From Pedobacter sp. ASV12 (GTDB lineage Bacteria; Bacteroidota; Bacteroidia; Sphingobacteriales; Sphingobacteriaceae): a stretch of 64,000 nt of DNA. The notes under the pieces were generated by a model. It worked only from the letters and a program-made list of their open reading frames with translations. It was not told the origin of the DNA and searched no databases. Positions 16,474 through 26,191 of this stretch are shown one piece after another. The translations under genes were made by a program, and so were the position numbers. The stretch lies in contig NZ_JAELUC010000002.1 in NCBI RefSeq assembly GCF_016429155.1, positions 1 to 64,000 on the forward strand. The letters are read 5' to 3'. Position 1 is the stretch's first letter, and each line of letters starts with the position of its first letter.

Positions 16474-16538
16474 AGCCCTGATTGGAGCGGCATCCTTTTT
16501 TGCCACTGAGGCAAAAAGATACAGCGGAAAGCAGGACT
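16474..16538. repeat. 65-base imperfect palindrome, probably a dispersed intergenic element
   Basis: The left arm begins AGCCCTGATTGG and the right arm ends GGAAAGCAGGACT; read as complements they agree at most positions, including matching T6/A5 runs and GCC/GGC around the ACTGA loop. The RNA would fold as a long, interrupted stem. From general familiarity, similar elements with GGAGCGGCATCC on one arm recur between genes in Bacteroidota genomes, but I cannot verify copy number here; only one copy is in this window. Confidence 0.55.
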
Positions 16539-16613
16539 GACTTTAATCTTGAACGCAGGCACTGAGCTCCATGTAATCAAAAAACTACCAAATGCACAAG
16601 CCCGTTTGTGGGC

Positions 16614-16656
16614 GCCAATCGCAATACGCAATACCCCAATACGTACTACTCCATAT
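16614..16656. repeat. Degenerate 7-base tandem repeat
   Basis: Includes two perfect GCAATAC units (16621-16634) flanked by variants such as GCCAATC and GTACTAC. It ends about 10 bases past the pabB stop codon. Confidence 0.55.
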
Positions 16657-16666
16657 ATGCATAACG

Positions 16667-17917
16667 CTAATTGCTCAATACCTTCATAATCGCCGAAGCT
16701 TTAAGCAGGCATTCCTCGTATTCGTCGGCTGCATTGGCCGCATAGGTAATGGCGCCGCCAACCTGAAAAGAAAGGTATTGCGTATTTTCATTATACAAGA
16801 TGCTTCTGATGATGACATTAAAGTCGAAGTCGCCATTAGGACTGATACAGCCAAAAGAGCCCGAGAAGGCCCCCCTTTTGCTTTTTTCGTACTGCTCAAT
16901 CAGTTCCATGGCCTTGATTTTCGGCGCACCGGTCATCGAGCCCATCGGAAAGGTGTTTTTAATGGCATCCACCCAATGGATATTCGGATCAAGCTCGCAG
17001 CTAATGGTCGAAATCATTTGGTGCACCTGCGGAAAGCTGTAGATGCCGAAAAGTTCTTCTACTTTTACACTGCCTTTAACGGCATTTCTGGTCAAATCGT
17101 TGCGCACCAGGTCTACAATCATCACGTTTTCGGCCTGCTCTTTAACGCTCGATTTCAATGTGGCTTTGATCTGCTCGTCGACTATCGGATCACCGTTTCT
17201 TTTGGCAGTGCCCTTAATGGGTTGCGAAATCAGCTTGTTGCCCCTTTTGCATAGAAAACGCTCTGGTGTGGCCGAAAGGATATAATGTTGGTTAAGCTTG
17301 AAAAATCCCGAAAACGGGGTAGGCGAAAGGGCATTGAGGGCTTCGTAAATCGACAGGGGATCAATTGAAGCATGTTGTGCAAAAAACTCCTGGCAAAAAT
17401 TAACCTCGTAAATATCGCCCCGCTTGATGTGGCCTTGCAAAGCCTCAACCGTTTGGATATACGTTTCGCGATCGAAGCGTTTTTCGATAGCCAGTTTGGG
17501 ATTGTCGGGCCTAATCAGCTCAATCTGCTCGATCTCGTGGATGATGGAAGCATTGCCTTTAAGCACTTTGACGGCGTTTTTTTGTATCGCCAACAAGTAT
17601 TGTGGTACAAAGAAATAGAGGTCTGGAAAATGGAGGTCATCGCTGTGCGAACTGGTTAAATGCTCTACTTCGTTTTTGAGTTCATAGCTAAACAAGCCAA
17701 ACAGCCAGTCGCGGTGCTGCTCGTAAAATGAGCGGAGCTGGGCAAAAGCAGTTCCGGCGTTAGCTTTTAATTGGTGTTGCTGTCCGATGGCGATGAGGCA
17801 GTCGTATTGTGCATAAGGATCGGTATATTGATTGGAATCCAGGTAGCAACAAACATCGAAATTCATGGCCCATTGTTTGGCCTTTTGCTTAAATAAGATA
17901 ATTTCGTCCTCGTTCAT
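16667..17917 (-). CDS. pabB: Aminodeoxychorismate synthase component I
   Basis: Chorismate-binding enzyme that makes 4-amino-4-deoxychorismate for folate synthesis. 416 residues from ATG 17917; an upstream in-frame ATG at 17947 would add ten residues with no family support. The sequence SQPIKGTAKR contains PIKGT, whose Lys (residue 235) is the catalytic residue of PabB; anthranilate synthases have PIAGT instead. Later motifs VRNDL, GSMTGAPK and GAFSGSFG complete the chorismate site. A PabC-like gene lies far away at 60,652; no pabA is seen. Confidence 0.88.
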   Translation of the reverse strand: MNEDEIILFKQKAKQWAMNFDVCCYLDSNQYTDPYAQYDCLIAIGQQHQLKANAGTAFAQLRSFYEQHRDWLFGLFSYELKNEVEHLTSSHSDDLHFPDLYFFVPQYLLAIQKNAVKVLKGNASIIHEIEQIELIRPDNPKLAIEKRFDRETYIQTVEALQGHIKRGDIYEVNFCQEFFAQHASIDPLSIYEALNALSPTPFSGFFKLNQHYILSATPERFLCKRGNKLISQPIKGTAKRNGDPIVDEQIKATLKSSVKEQAENVMIVDLVRNDLTRNAVKGSVKVEELFGIYSFPQVHQMISTISCELDPNIHWVDAIKNTFPMGSMTGAPKIKAMELIEQYEKSKRGAFSGSFGCISPNGDFDFNVIIRSILYNENTQYLSFQVGGAITYAANAADEYEECLLKASAIMKVLSN

Positions 17918-18112
17918 TTTCGCCGTAAAGGTATTAAATGCCAACAAAATTGTAAAATAAGATTGGCCTAGGCGGAAAGTATGTTTAGCTTGCTGTTGAC
18001 TGGTTTTGTTAAGGTGTTTTAAAATAACGAAGATGCACTTGCAACCAAATTCAAATTGGCACCGTCTTTCTCCTAACTAGCTTGAATTTATATGCTTAAA
18101 TAAAACAACCTT

Positions 18113-18982
18113 ATGAAACGAATTTTATCAACCCTCATCCTTTTCTTGTTTGCCCTGTCCTTACATGCGCAAACCACCCCGAAAGCCGATCAGCCAAAGA
18201 TACCTTATGGCGATAACAAAGCTGCCGGCCATTATGCCAAGATACGAGGCATGAACATGTATTACGAGACTTATGGCGAAGGCCAACCTTTGCTCATTAT
18301 CCATGGCAATAGTGGCTCTATTGGCGACTTTAGCAAGCAGATCCCTTATTTTGCCAAAAAATACAAAGTCATTGTGGCCGACAGTCGCGACCATGGCAAG
18401 ACTTTAGATACCTTGAATATGGTTGATTCACTGTCTTATGAGCAGATGAGCGATGATTATGCGGCGTTGCTTACGCATTTAAAGATCGATTCGGCCCTGG
18501 TTTTGGGCTGGAGCGACGGAGGCATTAACGGTTTGTTGCTGGCCATGCGCCATCCAGAAAAGGTAAAAAAACTGGCCGTAACTGGTGCCAACCTTTGGCC
18601 CGATACGAACAGCGTGGAGCCGTTTATATTGAAATATTTTGATGGCATCAAAAAATACTATGACAAGCAAAAGCCATCGATAACACGTACGGTATTGCTG
18701 AGGCATTTTAATTTGCTGTTGGCGCAACCACAAATCAAGCCCGCCTCACTGGCTCAAATCAAGTGCCCGACGTTGGTTATGGCCGGCGATCAGGATGTGA
18801 TCAAGGCAGAACATACGCTGCTTATTGCCAAGTCTATTCCAAAAGCCAACTTATGGATAGTGCCCGATTCGGGCCACGGATACCTCGTACTGAGAAGCGT
18901 TGATAAATTCAATACCGAGGTTGATGAGTTTTTTCAGCGGAAGTACAAGAAAATAGCCGGAAGAGCGCTCTTGCAAAACTGA
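18113..18982 (+). CDS. Secreted alpha/beta-hydrolase
   Basis: 289 residues with signal peptide ending SLHAQ. The alpha/beta-hydrolase fold is clear: oxyanion segment IIHGNSG (62-68), nucleophile S134 in LGWSDGG, an acid in MAGDQDVI and the histidine in PDSGHGY. The substrate cannot be told from sequence; esters, lactones or haloalkanes are all possible. Single gene, probably periplasmic. Confidence 0.85.
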   Translation: MKRILSTLILFLFALSLHAQTTPKADQPKIPYGDNKAAGHYAKIRGMNMYYETYGEGQPLLIIHGNSGSIGDFSKQIPYFAKKYKVIVADSRDHGKTLDTLNMVDSLSYEQMSDDYAALLTHLKIDSALVLGWSDGGINGLLLAMRHPEKVKKLAVTGANLWPDTNSVEPFILKYFDGIKKYYDKQKPSITRTVLLRHFNLLLAQPQIKPASLAQIKCPTLVMAGDQDVIKAEHTLLIAKSIPKANLWIVPDSGHGYLVLRSVDKFNTEVDEFFQRKYKKIAGRALLQN

Positions 18983-19043
18983 TGATTTGTTGCCGCATGA
19001 TTAAGCAGAATTGTTGTATTTTGTGCAAGGAATCAATTTAACT

Positions 19044-19646
19044 ATGGCCAATAAAATCTTAATGCTCTTTGTACTGCTGATATTGGCTGGAGGAGCCGCT
19101 TTTTCTCAAGAGAAAAATATCGACGATGCTTATCAACAATTTATGTTTTCGAGAACTGCTAAGGGCAACGATGTATTGATTGAACAGACACGTGGCTTGT
19201 TGGCCAGGGCTAAAGAATTGAACGCCAAGCGGCAGGCTAATGTGGCTTATCACTTGGGGCGTATGTACGAAGAAGTGGGCAAGCCCGATAGTGCGCTGGT
19301 TTACTACACGCAATCGCTTAAAGGCGAACCTAATTATTCGGTTATTCACAGGGCACTGGGCTTTATATACCTTAACCAAAGCAAGGTGTTTGTAGCTCAA
19401 ATGAATGCCGCAAGTGCTGCTAAAAATGCGGATGCCAATGCGAAGGCCTACAATCAGTACAGGGCGGCTGTACTCAAGGCATTGCCACATTTGGAGAAAT
19501 ACCAAGCCTGTGAGCCCGATGACGAAACTTTGGATATGATTACCAACCTTTATAAAAGTATAAAAGAAAGCCAAGCGGTGGCAACCCTGCCCACGCGTTT
19601 AAAAACCATGGCTGGAACTTGCGTAAACCTGCTTGAAGATGAATAA
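19044..19646 (+). CDS. Secreted TPR-like protein of unknown function
   Basis: 200 residues from ATG 19044, which opens a signal peptide (ends GAAFSQ); the upstream in-frame ATG at 19011 is not needed. Helical repeats resembling TPRs lie around 55-120 (RQANVAYHLGRMYEEVGKP, then YYTQSLKGEP). No catalytic motif. Same direction as the preceding hydrolase but about 60 bases away. Confidence 0.7.
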   Translation: MANKILMLFVLLILAGGAAFSQEKNIDDAYQQFMFSRTAKGNDVLIEQTRGLLARAKELNAKRQANVAYHLGRMYEEVGKPDSALVYYTQSLKGEPNYSVIHRALGFIYLNQSKVFVAQMNAASAAKNADANAKAYNQYRAAVLKALPHLEKYQACEPDDETLDMITNLYKSIKESQAVATLPTRLKTMAGTCVNLLEDE

Positions 19647-19650
19647 AAAA

Positions 19651-19676
19651 AATCCCTTGAAAATTTTCAAGGGATT
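19651..19676. terminator. Bidirectional intrinsic terminator
   Basis: A perfect 26-base palindrome (AATCCCTTGAAAA and its complement) with A and T runs on both sides, between convergent genes. Confidence 0.9.
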
Positions 19677-19687
19677 TTTTGTTATCG

Positions 19688-20974
<1,287 letters not shown>

Positions 20975-21006
20975 TTAAAGAATAGAAAGATTATAAAATT
21001 GGATAA

Positions 21007-21498
21007 TTAGTTAGCGTGTTGTTTTTGCGTATGGTTGGCTTTGATGGCAGCGGCAGCGCTACAATCGAAACAAACCCCGTAAAGGTTCAAAGAATGGTGC
21101 TTGATGTCGAATTTCAATAATTCGCCTACCATGGTTTGGATTTGGTGGATACGTGGATCGCAGAATTCTACCACTTTGCCACAGTCGATGCAGATCACAT
21201 GGTCATGTTGGTGGTAGCCATACGACTTTTCAAACTGCGCCATGTTCTTGCCAAACTGGTGCTTGGTTACCAAATCGCAAGATACCAAAAGCTCTAAGGT
21301 ATTGTAAACCGTAGCCCGGCTTACCCGGTACTTTTGGTTTTTCATGTGGATATAGAGCGTTTCTACATCGAAATGGTCATTTCTAGAATAAATTTCTTCT
21401 AAAATGGCAAAACGCTCGGGGGTTTTTCTCAAGTTTTTGTTTTCGAGGTAGGCTTCGAAGATTTTTCTCACCAACTCGTTGGTATTCTGTGCAGACAT
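21007..21498 (-). CDS. Fur-family metal-dependent transcriptional repressor
   Basis: 163 residues: winged-helix N-terminal half (FAILEEIYS to ATVYNTLELL) and metal-binding C-terminal half with HQHDHVIC and two CxxC pairs (C103/C106 and C143/C146), typical of a structural zinc site. The family includes Fur, Zur and PerR; sequence alone does not decide which. It precedes purA and follows the (p)ppGpp gene, an arrangement I believe is conserved in relatives. Confidence 0.9.
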   Translation of the reverse strand: MSAQNTNELVRKIFEAYLENKNLRKTPERFAILEEIYSRNDHFDVETLYIHMKNQKYRVSRATVYNTLELLVSCDLVTKHQFGKNMAQFEKSYGYHQHDHVICIDCGKVVEFCDPRIHQIQTMVGELLKFDIKHHSLNLYGVCFDCSAAAAIKANHTQKQHAN

Positions 21499-21507
21499 AG
21501 TTTTAAA

Positions 21508-21522
21508 CTCCTCCCAAAGGTA
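21508..21522 (-). promoter_or_regulatory. Promoter -7 element and ribosome site of the Fur-family gene
   Basis: Minus strand TACCTTTG (21522-21515) matches the -7 consensus, followed at once by GGGAGGAG, a strong Shine-Dalgarno sequence about 9 bases before the ATG. Confidence 0.5.
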
Positions 21523-21824
21523 TAGAAATGATTACAGACATTAAAGTGAATCGCGGATTATTTTAAAGATGATTACACTGTAGTTATATTCTGGTAGTTA
21601 ATTGTTTATTGCTTGGATGGTTGTGAAAGCTGTAACGTTTGAGGGCTATTCTAAGCCGTTGCCTTAGCCACGGTCTTACCGTTATTCAAAATAGATTTCG
21701 AATAAAATGCAGGATACGGATGGCTTTAAAAGATTGCTTCGTCACTGGCATTCGCCAAAACGCCGGATTGTTAATGACCATCCAACCTTTCCTTACAAAG
21801 GATTTTCTTGAGTCTTTAACTTTT

Positions 21825-21852
21825 ACCCCTCGCCTGTATGCCCTCATCCTTC
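21825..21852. repeat. Weak degenerate 7-base tandem repeat
   Basis: Four pyrimidine-rich heptamers, three ending in CTC or TTC (ACCCCTC, TGCCCTC, ATCCTTC), just beyond the relA/spoT stop codon. Confidence 0.35.
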
Positions 21853-21862
21853 CGTCAGGCTC

Positions 21863-24073
21863 TTAAGCATCAAACCTCGTTACGCCGGTTACGCCTTTTA
21901 CTTCCAACAGGTTTTTGATCAGGTTGTCTAAATGATCGGTGTCGTTTACAAAAACCATAATCGAACCGTCGAAAATGCCGTCGTTGGTATCTACTGTAAT
22001 CGAGCGCATGTTTACTTTGAAGTCGTTGGAAATTACTTTGGTAATGTTGTTGATCAAGCCTACGTCGTCAATCCCTACAATATGCAAGCCGGTTAGGAAG
22101 GTCAGTTCTTTTTGGCCGTTCCATTTGGCTTTTACAATGCGGTAGCCATAATTGGCCATCAGCTGGGCTGCATTCGGGCAATTGGTGCGGTGTATCTTAA
22201 TGCCTTCGTTAACGGTTACAAAGCCAAAAACATCGTCGCCGGGAATAGGGTTGCAACAGGCGGCCAAAGTATAATCTATCTTTTGCAGGTCTTCGCCAAT
22301 CAGTAAAATATCCGATTCCGGCCCTTTTACCTTGTTCAGTAACGCTTCTACCTGACGGCCATCGGTTTTAAAATCGTTGCCCCTATTTTCGATTTCCTTT
22401 TCGCTGCTTAAATATTCCTTCAGGTCTTTAAGCTCTATTTTGCCATTGGCCACGCCAATAAACAGGTCTTGGGTTGATTGTAGCTTGAAAAAATAGGTAA
22501 GCTTGTTCAGGTTGTCGGTATTGTAGGTGATTTTTAGCGATTTCAGCTTGCGCTCTAAAATTTCCTTGCCCGCTTCGGCAATTTTCCGCTTTTCTTCTTT
22601 AAGCGACGACTTGATTTTAGACTTGGCCTTGGCAGTTACTACGATATTGAGCCAATCTTCTTTTGGGACCTGCTTGCCCGAGGTGATGATTTCTACCTGG
22701 TCGCCGTTTTGCAGTTTATGCGAAAGGGGAACCAGCTTGTGGTTTACCTTGGCGCCGATACATTTGGCGCCCACGTCGGTGTGGATTTCGAAGGCAAAAT
22801 CGAGGGCTGTAGCACCCAGAGGCAATTGTAGCAAGGCGCCTTTTGGCGTAAAGATGAAGATCTCGTCGGAAAACAAATTCATCTTGAAATCGTCTAAGAA
22901 ATCGAGGGCATTGGCCTCGGGATTGCTCAGCATTTCCCTTACTTTTTGGATCCATTGGTCCAGTCCGTTGTCGTTGGTCGATTCTTTGTATTTCCAGTGT
23001 GCGGCAAAGCCTTTTTCGGCAATTTCATTCATGCGCTGGGTACGGATCTGTACCTCAACCCACTGGCCTTTTGGCCCCATTACCGTGGTGTGCAGCGATT
23101 CATAGCCATTGCCTTTTGGCGACGATACCCAGTCGCGCAGGCGGTCTGGATTTGGCCGGTAAAGATCGGTTACAATCGAATAGGCTTTCCAACAATCTGC
23201 TTTTTCACGTTCTGGCGGACTATCCAAAATAATCCTGATGGCAAAAAGATCGTACACTTCCTCAAAAGGAATGTTTTTCTTTTTCATCTTGTTCCAAATG
23301 GAGTGGATTGATTTGGGCCGGCCGTAAACGTTGGCAACCAGGCCTTGTTCGGCCAGAATTTCGTTGATCGGTTCTACGAAAGCCTTGATGAACGAGTTCC
23401 TTTCGGCTTTTTTCTCATTCAGTTGGGTCGCAATAAATTTATAAGTATCTGGCTCGAGGTACTTCATGGAGAGGTCTTCCAGCTCCGATTTGATGGCATA
23501 CAAACCCAAGCGATGAGCCAGGGGGGCGTAGAGGTAAATGGTTTCGGAGGCAATTTTGAGCTGTTTTTGCCTTGGCATAAAATCCATCGTCCGCATGTTG
23601 TGCAGGCGGTCGGCCAGCTTGATCAAGATAACCCTTACATCGTCGGCCAGGGTGAGGAGCATTTTCCTGAAATTTTCGGCCTGCAACGAGCTGTTATAGT
23701 CGAAAACCCCAGATATTTTGGTCAGCCCGTCAATGATTTTGGCTGTTTTTTTGCCAAACTCGCGTTCGATATCATCGAGGGTAATGTCGGTATCTTCCAC
23801 CACATCGTGCAGCAATGCACACACAATGGAAGTAGTGCCCAACCCGATTTCCTCGGCGGCAATCTGCGCCACGGCAATTGGGTGGTAGATGTAAGGTTCG
23901 CCCGATTTGCGGCGCATGTCTTTATGACTGTCGAGCGCCATTTCAAATGCCTTGCGTATTTCTTTCTTGTCTCCCTTTTGTAAAGTTGATTTCGAAGCAC
24001 GCAAAAGGGCACGATACCTCTTGAGGATTTCCTGTTTTTCTGCCTCTAAATCAATTACTAAAGTATTCTTCAT
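21863..24073 (-). CDS. Bifunctional (p)ppGpp synthetase/hydrolase (Rel/SpoT)
   Basis: Makes and degrades the starvation alarmone (p)ppGpp. 736 residues, full length. The hydrolase HD domain shows YHPIAVA, then H89-D90 and ED at 93-94; these are intact, so hydrolysis is expected. The synthetase domain has YGRPKSIHSIWNKM and EEVYDLFAIRI. A TGS domain follows (FTPKGALLQLPLGATALDFA), then a helical and zinc-finger-like part (ACCNPIPGDD) and a C-terminal ACT domain. Confidence 0.95.
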   Translation of the reverse strand: MKNTLVIDLEAEKQEILKRYRALLRASKSTLQKGDKKEIRKAFEMALDSHKDMRRKSGEPYIYHPIAVAQIAAEEIGLGTTSIVCALLHDVVEDTDITLDDIEREFGKKTAKIIDGLTKISGVFDYNSSLQAENFRKMLLTLADDVRVILIKLADRLHNMRTMDFMPRQKQLKIASETIYLYAPLAHRLGLYAIKSELEDLSMKYLEPDTYKFIATQLNEKKAERNSFIKAFVEPINEILAEQGLVANVYGRPKSIHSIWNKMKKKNIPFEEVYDLFAIRIILDSPPEREKADCWKAYSIVTDLYRPNPDRLRDWVSSPKGNGYESLHTTVMGPKGQWVEVQIRTQRMNEIAEKGFAAHWKYKESTNDNGLDQWIQKVREMLSNPEANALDFLDDFKMNLFSDEIFIFTPKGALLQLPLGATALDFAFEIHTDVGAKCIGAKVNHKLVPLSHKLQNGDQVEIITSGKQVPKEDWLNIVVTAKAKSKIKSSLKEEKRKIAEAGKEILERKLKSLKITYNTDNLNKLTYFFKLQSTQDLFIGVANGKIELKDLKEYLSSEKEIENRGNDFKTDGRQVEALLNKVKGPESDILLIGEDLQKIDYTLAACCNPIPGDDVFGFVTVNEGIKIHRTNCPNAAQLMANYGYRIVKAKWNGQKELTFLTGLHIVGIDDVGLINNITKVISNDFKVNMRSITVDTNDGIFDGSIMVFVNDTDHLDNLIKNLLEVKGVTGVTRFDA

Positions 24074-24118
24074 TTGTATTTTCTAGGTAAAATTATCGTA
24101 TTTTAAGCTATAAAAGAT

Positions 24119-24167
24119 TATATTCGATTATCGTTGAAACGAATATATAAAATTAGCTTTAACTTTG
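24119..24167 (+). promoter_or_regulatory. DUF4294 promoter overlapped by an 8-bp inverted repeat
   Basis: TTG at 24134-24136, 23-base spacer and TAACTTTG at 24160-24167 form a plausible sigma-A promoter, 15 bases before the DUF4294 ATG, so the leader would be very short. TATATTCG (24119-24126) and CGAATATA (24140-24147) form a perfect inverted repeat around the -33 element, in the gap shared with the divergent relA/spoT gene. Confidence 0.5.
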
Positions 24168-24182
24168 TATAGGCATAAATTT

Positions 24183-24803
24183 ATGAAATATTCACGTCTT
24201 TTTATTCTGATTATTGTCATGTTTCTTGGCACTGCCGTTAAGGCCCAGGAAACAGGAACGCCTCCAATTTGGCCAAAATTGGGTAAAAACGACACTATCC
24301 GCGTAGCGGCCACCAACGACAACGGCTACATGATACCTTGGATTGGCCTGCAGGAAGTAGTGATTTATGGCCAGCGCATCTGGAAGTCGGCGGCCGATCA
24401 GGCGGCCTACAACCGGTTAAAGTACAATGTTTTAAAAGTAATGCCTTACGCCTTGTTTGCCAAGCGTCGCTATGAGCAACTGGAACGTGATTTAGCAACG
24501 GTTGCTGATAAAAAGGAGCAGAAACGATTGGTAAAAGAATGCGATGCCGAAATCAAACAGATGTTCAATACCGAAATCAAGGAACTGACGATTACCCAAG
24601 GCCAAATCCTCACCAAGTTGATAGACCGCGAAGTAGGACGTACTACTTTCGACATTGTGAAGCAAACTAAAGGGGGCTTTGCGGCGTTTTCTTATCAGTT
24701 GATTGCAAGAGTGGTTGGACATAATCTAAAAAGTACCTACGATGTTTCGGTAGACCGGGATATTGAGTCAATTATTGTCAGCTCGGGCTATTACCAAAAT
24801 TAA
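24183..24803 (+). CDS. DUF4294 family secreted protein
   Basis: 206 residues from ATG 24183, which opens a signal peptide ending TAVKAQ; the earlier in-frame TTG is less likely. The mature protein matches DUF4294 (GLQEVVIYGQRIWKS, then KRRYEQLERDL). Its role is unknown. Only four bases separate it from the glutathione peroxidase gene, so the two form an operon. Confidence 0.8.
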   Translation: MKYSRLFILIIVMFLGTAVKAQETGTPPIWPKLGKNDTIRVAATNDNGYMIPWIGLQEVVIYGQRIWKSAADQAAYNRLKYNVLKVMPYALFAKRRYEQLERDLATVADKKEQKRLVKECDAEIKQMFNTEIKELTITQGQILTKLIDREVGRTTFDIVKQTKGGFAAFSYQLIARVVGHNLKSTYDVSVDRDIESIIVSSGYYQN

Positions 24804-24807
24804 ATCC

Positions 24808-25326
24808 ATGAATCCTGACCAAACCATATACCCATTTAAAGTAAAGCTATTAAATGGGGCCGAAAAAACATTAGCTGATTATAAAGGAAAAGTACTGATG
24901 GTGGTTAACACCGCTTCGGGTTGCGGCTTTACGCCACAGCTCAAGGAACTGCAGGAATTGAGGGAAACGTATAAAGACAAGGGGTTTGAGATTTTAGGCT
25001 TTCCATCCAACGATTTCGGGAAGCAAGAACCGCTAGACGGCAATGCAATTGGCGAATTCTGCGAAGTCAACTATGGCGTTCAATTTCCTATTTTCGAAAA
25101 AATTATGGTCAGGGGAAGCCATGCGCATCCTTTGTTCAAGTTTTTGAGCGATAAAAAGCTAAATGGACAGCTGAGTTCTACTCCTAAGTGGAACTTCCAC
25201 AAATACCTCATCAACAAAGAGGGCAAAGTGGTTGATTATTTTTATTCTTTTACCAAGCCAAATGCATCGAAGGTGAAAAAGAAAATCCAGCGTTTGCTGG
25301 AAGAGAAGGCAGAGGGCGGAAGGTAG
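24808..25326 (+). CDS. Glutathione peroxidase-family thiol peroxidase
   Basis: 172 residues. Reduces peroxides using a Cys nucleophile (C39 in NTASGCGFTP) with thioredoxin more likely than glutathione as electron donor in this phylum. The Gln and Trp of the catalytic tetrad are seen in FPSNDFGKQEP and KWNFHKYL. Start ATG 24808 fits the family; an upstream in-frame start would overlap DUF4294. Confidence 0.92.
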   Translation: MNPDQTIYPFKVKLLNGAEKTLADYKGKVLMVVNTASGCGFTPQLKELQELRETYKDKGFEILGFPSNDFGKQEPLDGNAIGEFCEVNYGVQFPIFEKIMVRGSHAHPLFKFLSDKKLNGQLSSTPKWNFHKYLINKEGKVVDYFYSFTKPNASKVKKKIQRLLEEKAEGGR

Positions 25327-25333
25327 CGGTTTT

Positions 25334-25397
25334 AAGGTGAAAGGTTTTGGATCTATTACTCATTCAAAATTCAATCATTCTCTCATTCAAAATCAAT
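25334..25397. repeat. Degenerate short tandem repeats behind the peroxidase gene
   Basis: TTTAAGG and TGAAAGG heptamers just after the stop codon, then an exact 12-base direct repeat CTCATTCAAAAT at 25359-25370 and 25382-25393. Confidence 0.5.
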
Positions 25398-25402
25398 AAT
25401 AG

Positions 25403-26119
25403 ATGAAATTAGACATACTTGTTTTTGCCGTGCATCCCGACGATGCGGAATTAGGCTGTTCTGGAACAATTTTAAAACATATTGCCTTAGGAAAAAAAGT
25501 AGGGATCGTTGATTTTACCCGTGGCGAGCTAGGTACCCGTGGCTCGGCTGAAATACGTGATGAAGAGGCGGCCGAATCGGCTAAAATATTGGGATTGCAT
25601 GCCCGGGAAAACCTCAGGCTAAAAGACGGCTTTTTCAGGAACGATGAAGCCCATCAGCTGGAAGTAATTAAAATGGTACGTAAATACCAGCCTGAAATTA
25701 TCCTGACCAATGCCTTGCACGATCGCCACCCAGATCATGGCCGGGCAGGAGATTTGGCCAACGACGCCATATTTTTATCGGGCTTAAGGCGGATTGAAAC
25801 TACGCTTGATGGGCAAAAGCAGGCGCCTTGGCGCCCCCGCCTGGTGCTGCAGTATATTCAAGACCGTTACATCGAGCCCGATATCCTGGTTGATATTACC
25901 GAGGTGATGGAGCAGAAAATTGCTTCGATCAGGGCGTTTAAAACCCAATTCGATAGCCCTGATAACAGCGAACCTCAAACCTATATCTCATCGCCCGAAT
26001 TTTTGGAGGCGGTAATTTCTCGTGCCCGCGAGTTTGGCAAAAGCATTGGCGCCACTTATGCCGAAGGTTTTACCTCCAGAAAACTGCTGGGCGTAGCCAA
26101 TCTTTTTGATTTAAGATAA
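25403..26119 (+). CDS. bshB1: Bacillithiol biosynthesis N-acetylglucosaminyl-malate deacetylase BshB1
   Basis: LmbE/PIG-L family zinc deacetylase that converts GlcNAc-malate to GlcN-malate in bacillithiol synthesis. 238 residues. Zinc site AVHPDDAELGC (H11, D13, D14) and HDRHPDHGRAG (H109-H112) match BshB1 closely, as does the length. bshA and bshC are not in this window. The nearby thiol peroxidase gene would fit a redox context, though co-transcription is doubtful. Confidence 0.88.
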   Translation: MKLDILVFAVHPDDAELGCSGTILKHIALGKKVGIVDFTRGELGTRGSAEIRDEEAAESAKILGLHARENLRLKDGFFRNDEAHQLEVIKMVRKYQPEIILTNALHDRHPDHGRAGDLANDAIFLSGLRRIETTLDGQKQAPWRPRLVLQYIQDRYIEPDILVDITEVMEQKIASIRAFKTQFDSPDNSEPQTYISSPEFLEAVISRAREFGKSIGATYAEGFTSRKLLGVANLFDLR

Positions 26120-26135
26120 AATAACCTCGTTAACG

Positions 26136-26170
26136 AAAAGGCCCGACTTGCATTGCAGGTCGGGCCTTTT
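26136..26170. terminator. Bidirectional intrinsic terminator
   Basis: AAAAGGCCCGAC pairs with GTCGGGCCTTTT around an 11-base loop, between the convergent bshB1 and susD genes. Confidence 0.9.
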
Positions 26171-26191
26171 GGGTTTTGGTTGGCTAGGCTG

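Larger units (their letters stand above)
16314..16666. other. 353-base gap holding a terminator, a palindromic element and a heptamer run
   Basis: No coding sequence is convincing here. The gap separates two convergent genes and contains a small hairpin at 16396-16415, a 65-base imperfect palindrome at 16474-16538 and a tandem repeat at 16614-16656, each listed separately. Confidence 0.6.
21499..21862. other. 364-base gap with the fur promoter and a heptamer run
   Basis: No gene supported. The left end holds the Fur-family promoter and ribosome site. Bases 21825-21852 are a weak heptamer run next to the relA/spoT stop codon. The remainder shows nothing I recognise. Confidence 0.5.

Noticed and set aside
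16592..17254. 220-codon plus-strand frame inside pabB
   Set aside because: Antisense to a well-conserved enzyme; its composition follows the codon bias of pabB.
23345..23983. 212-codon plus-strand frame inside relA/spoT
   Set aside because: Shadow of a fully conserved gene; no recognisable domain.
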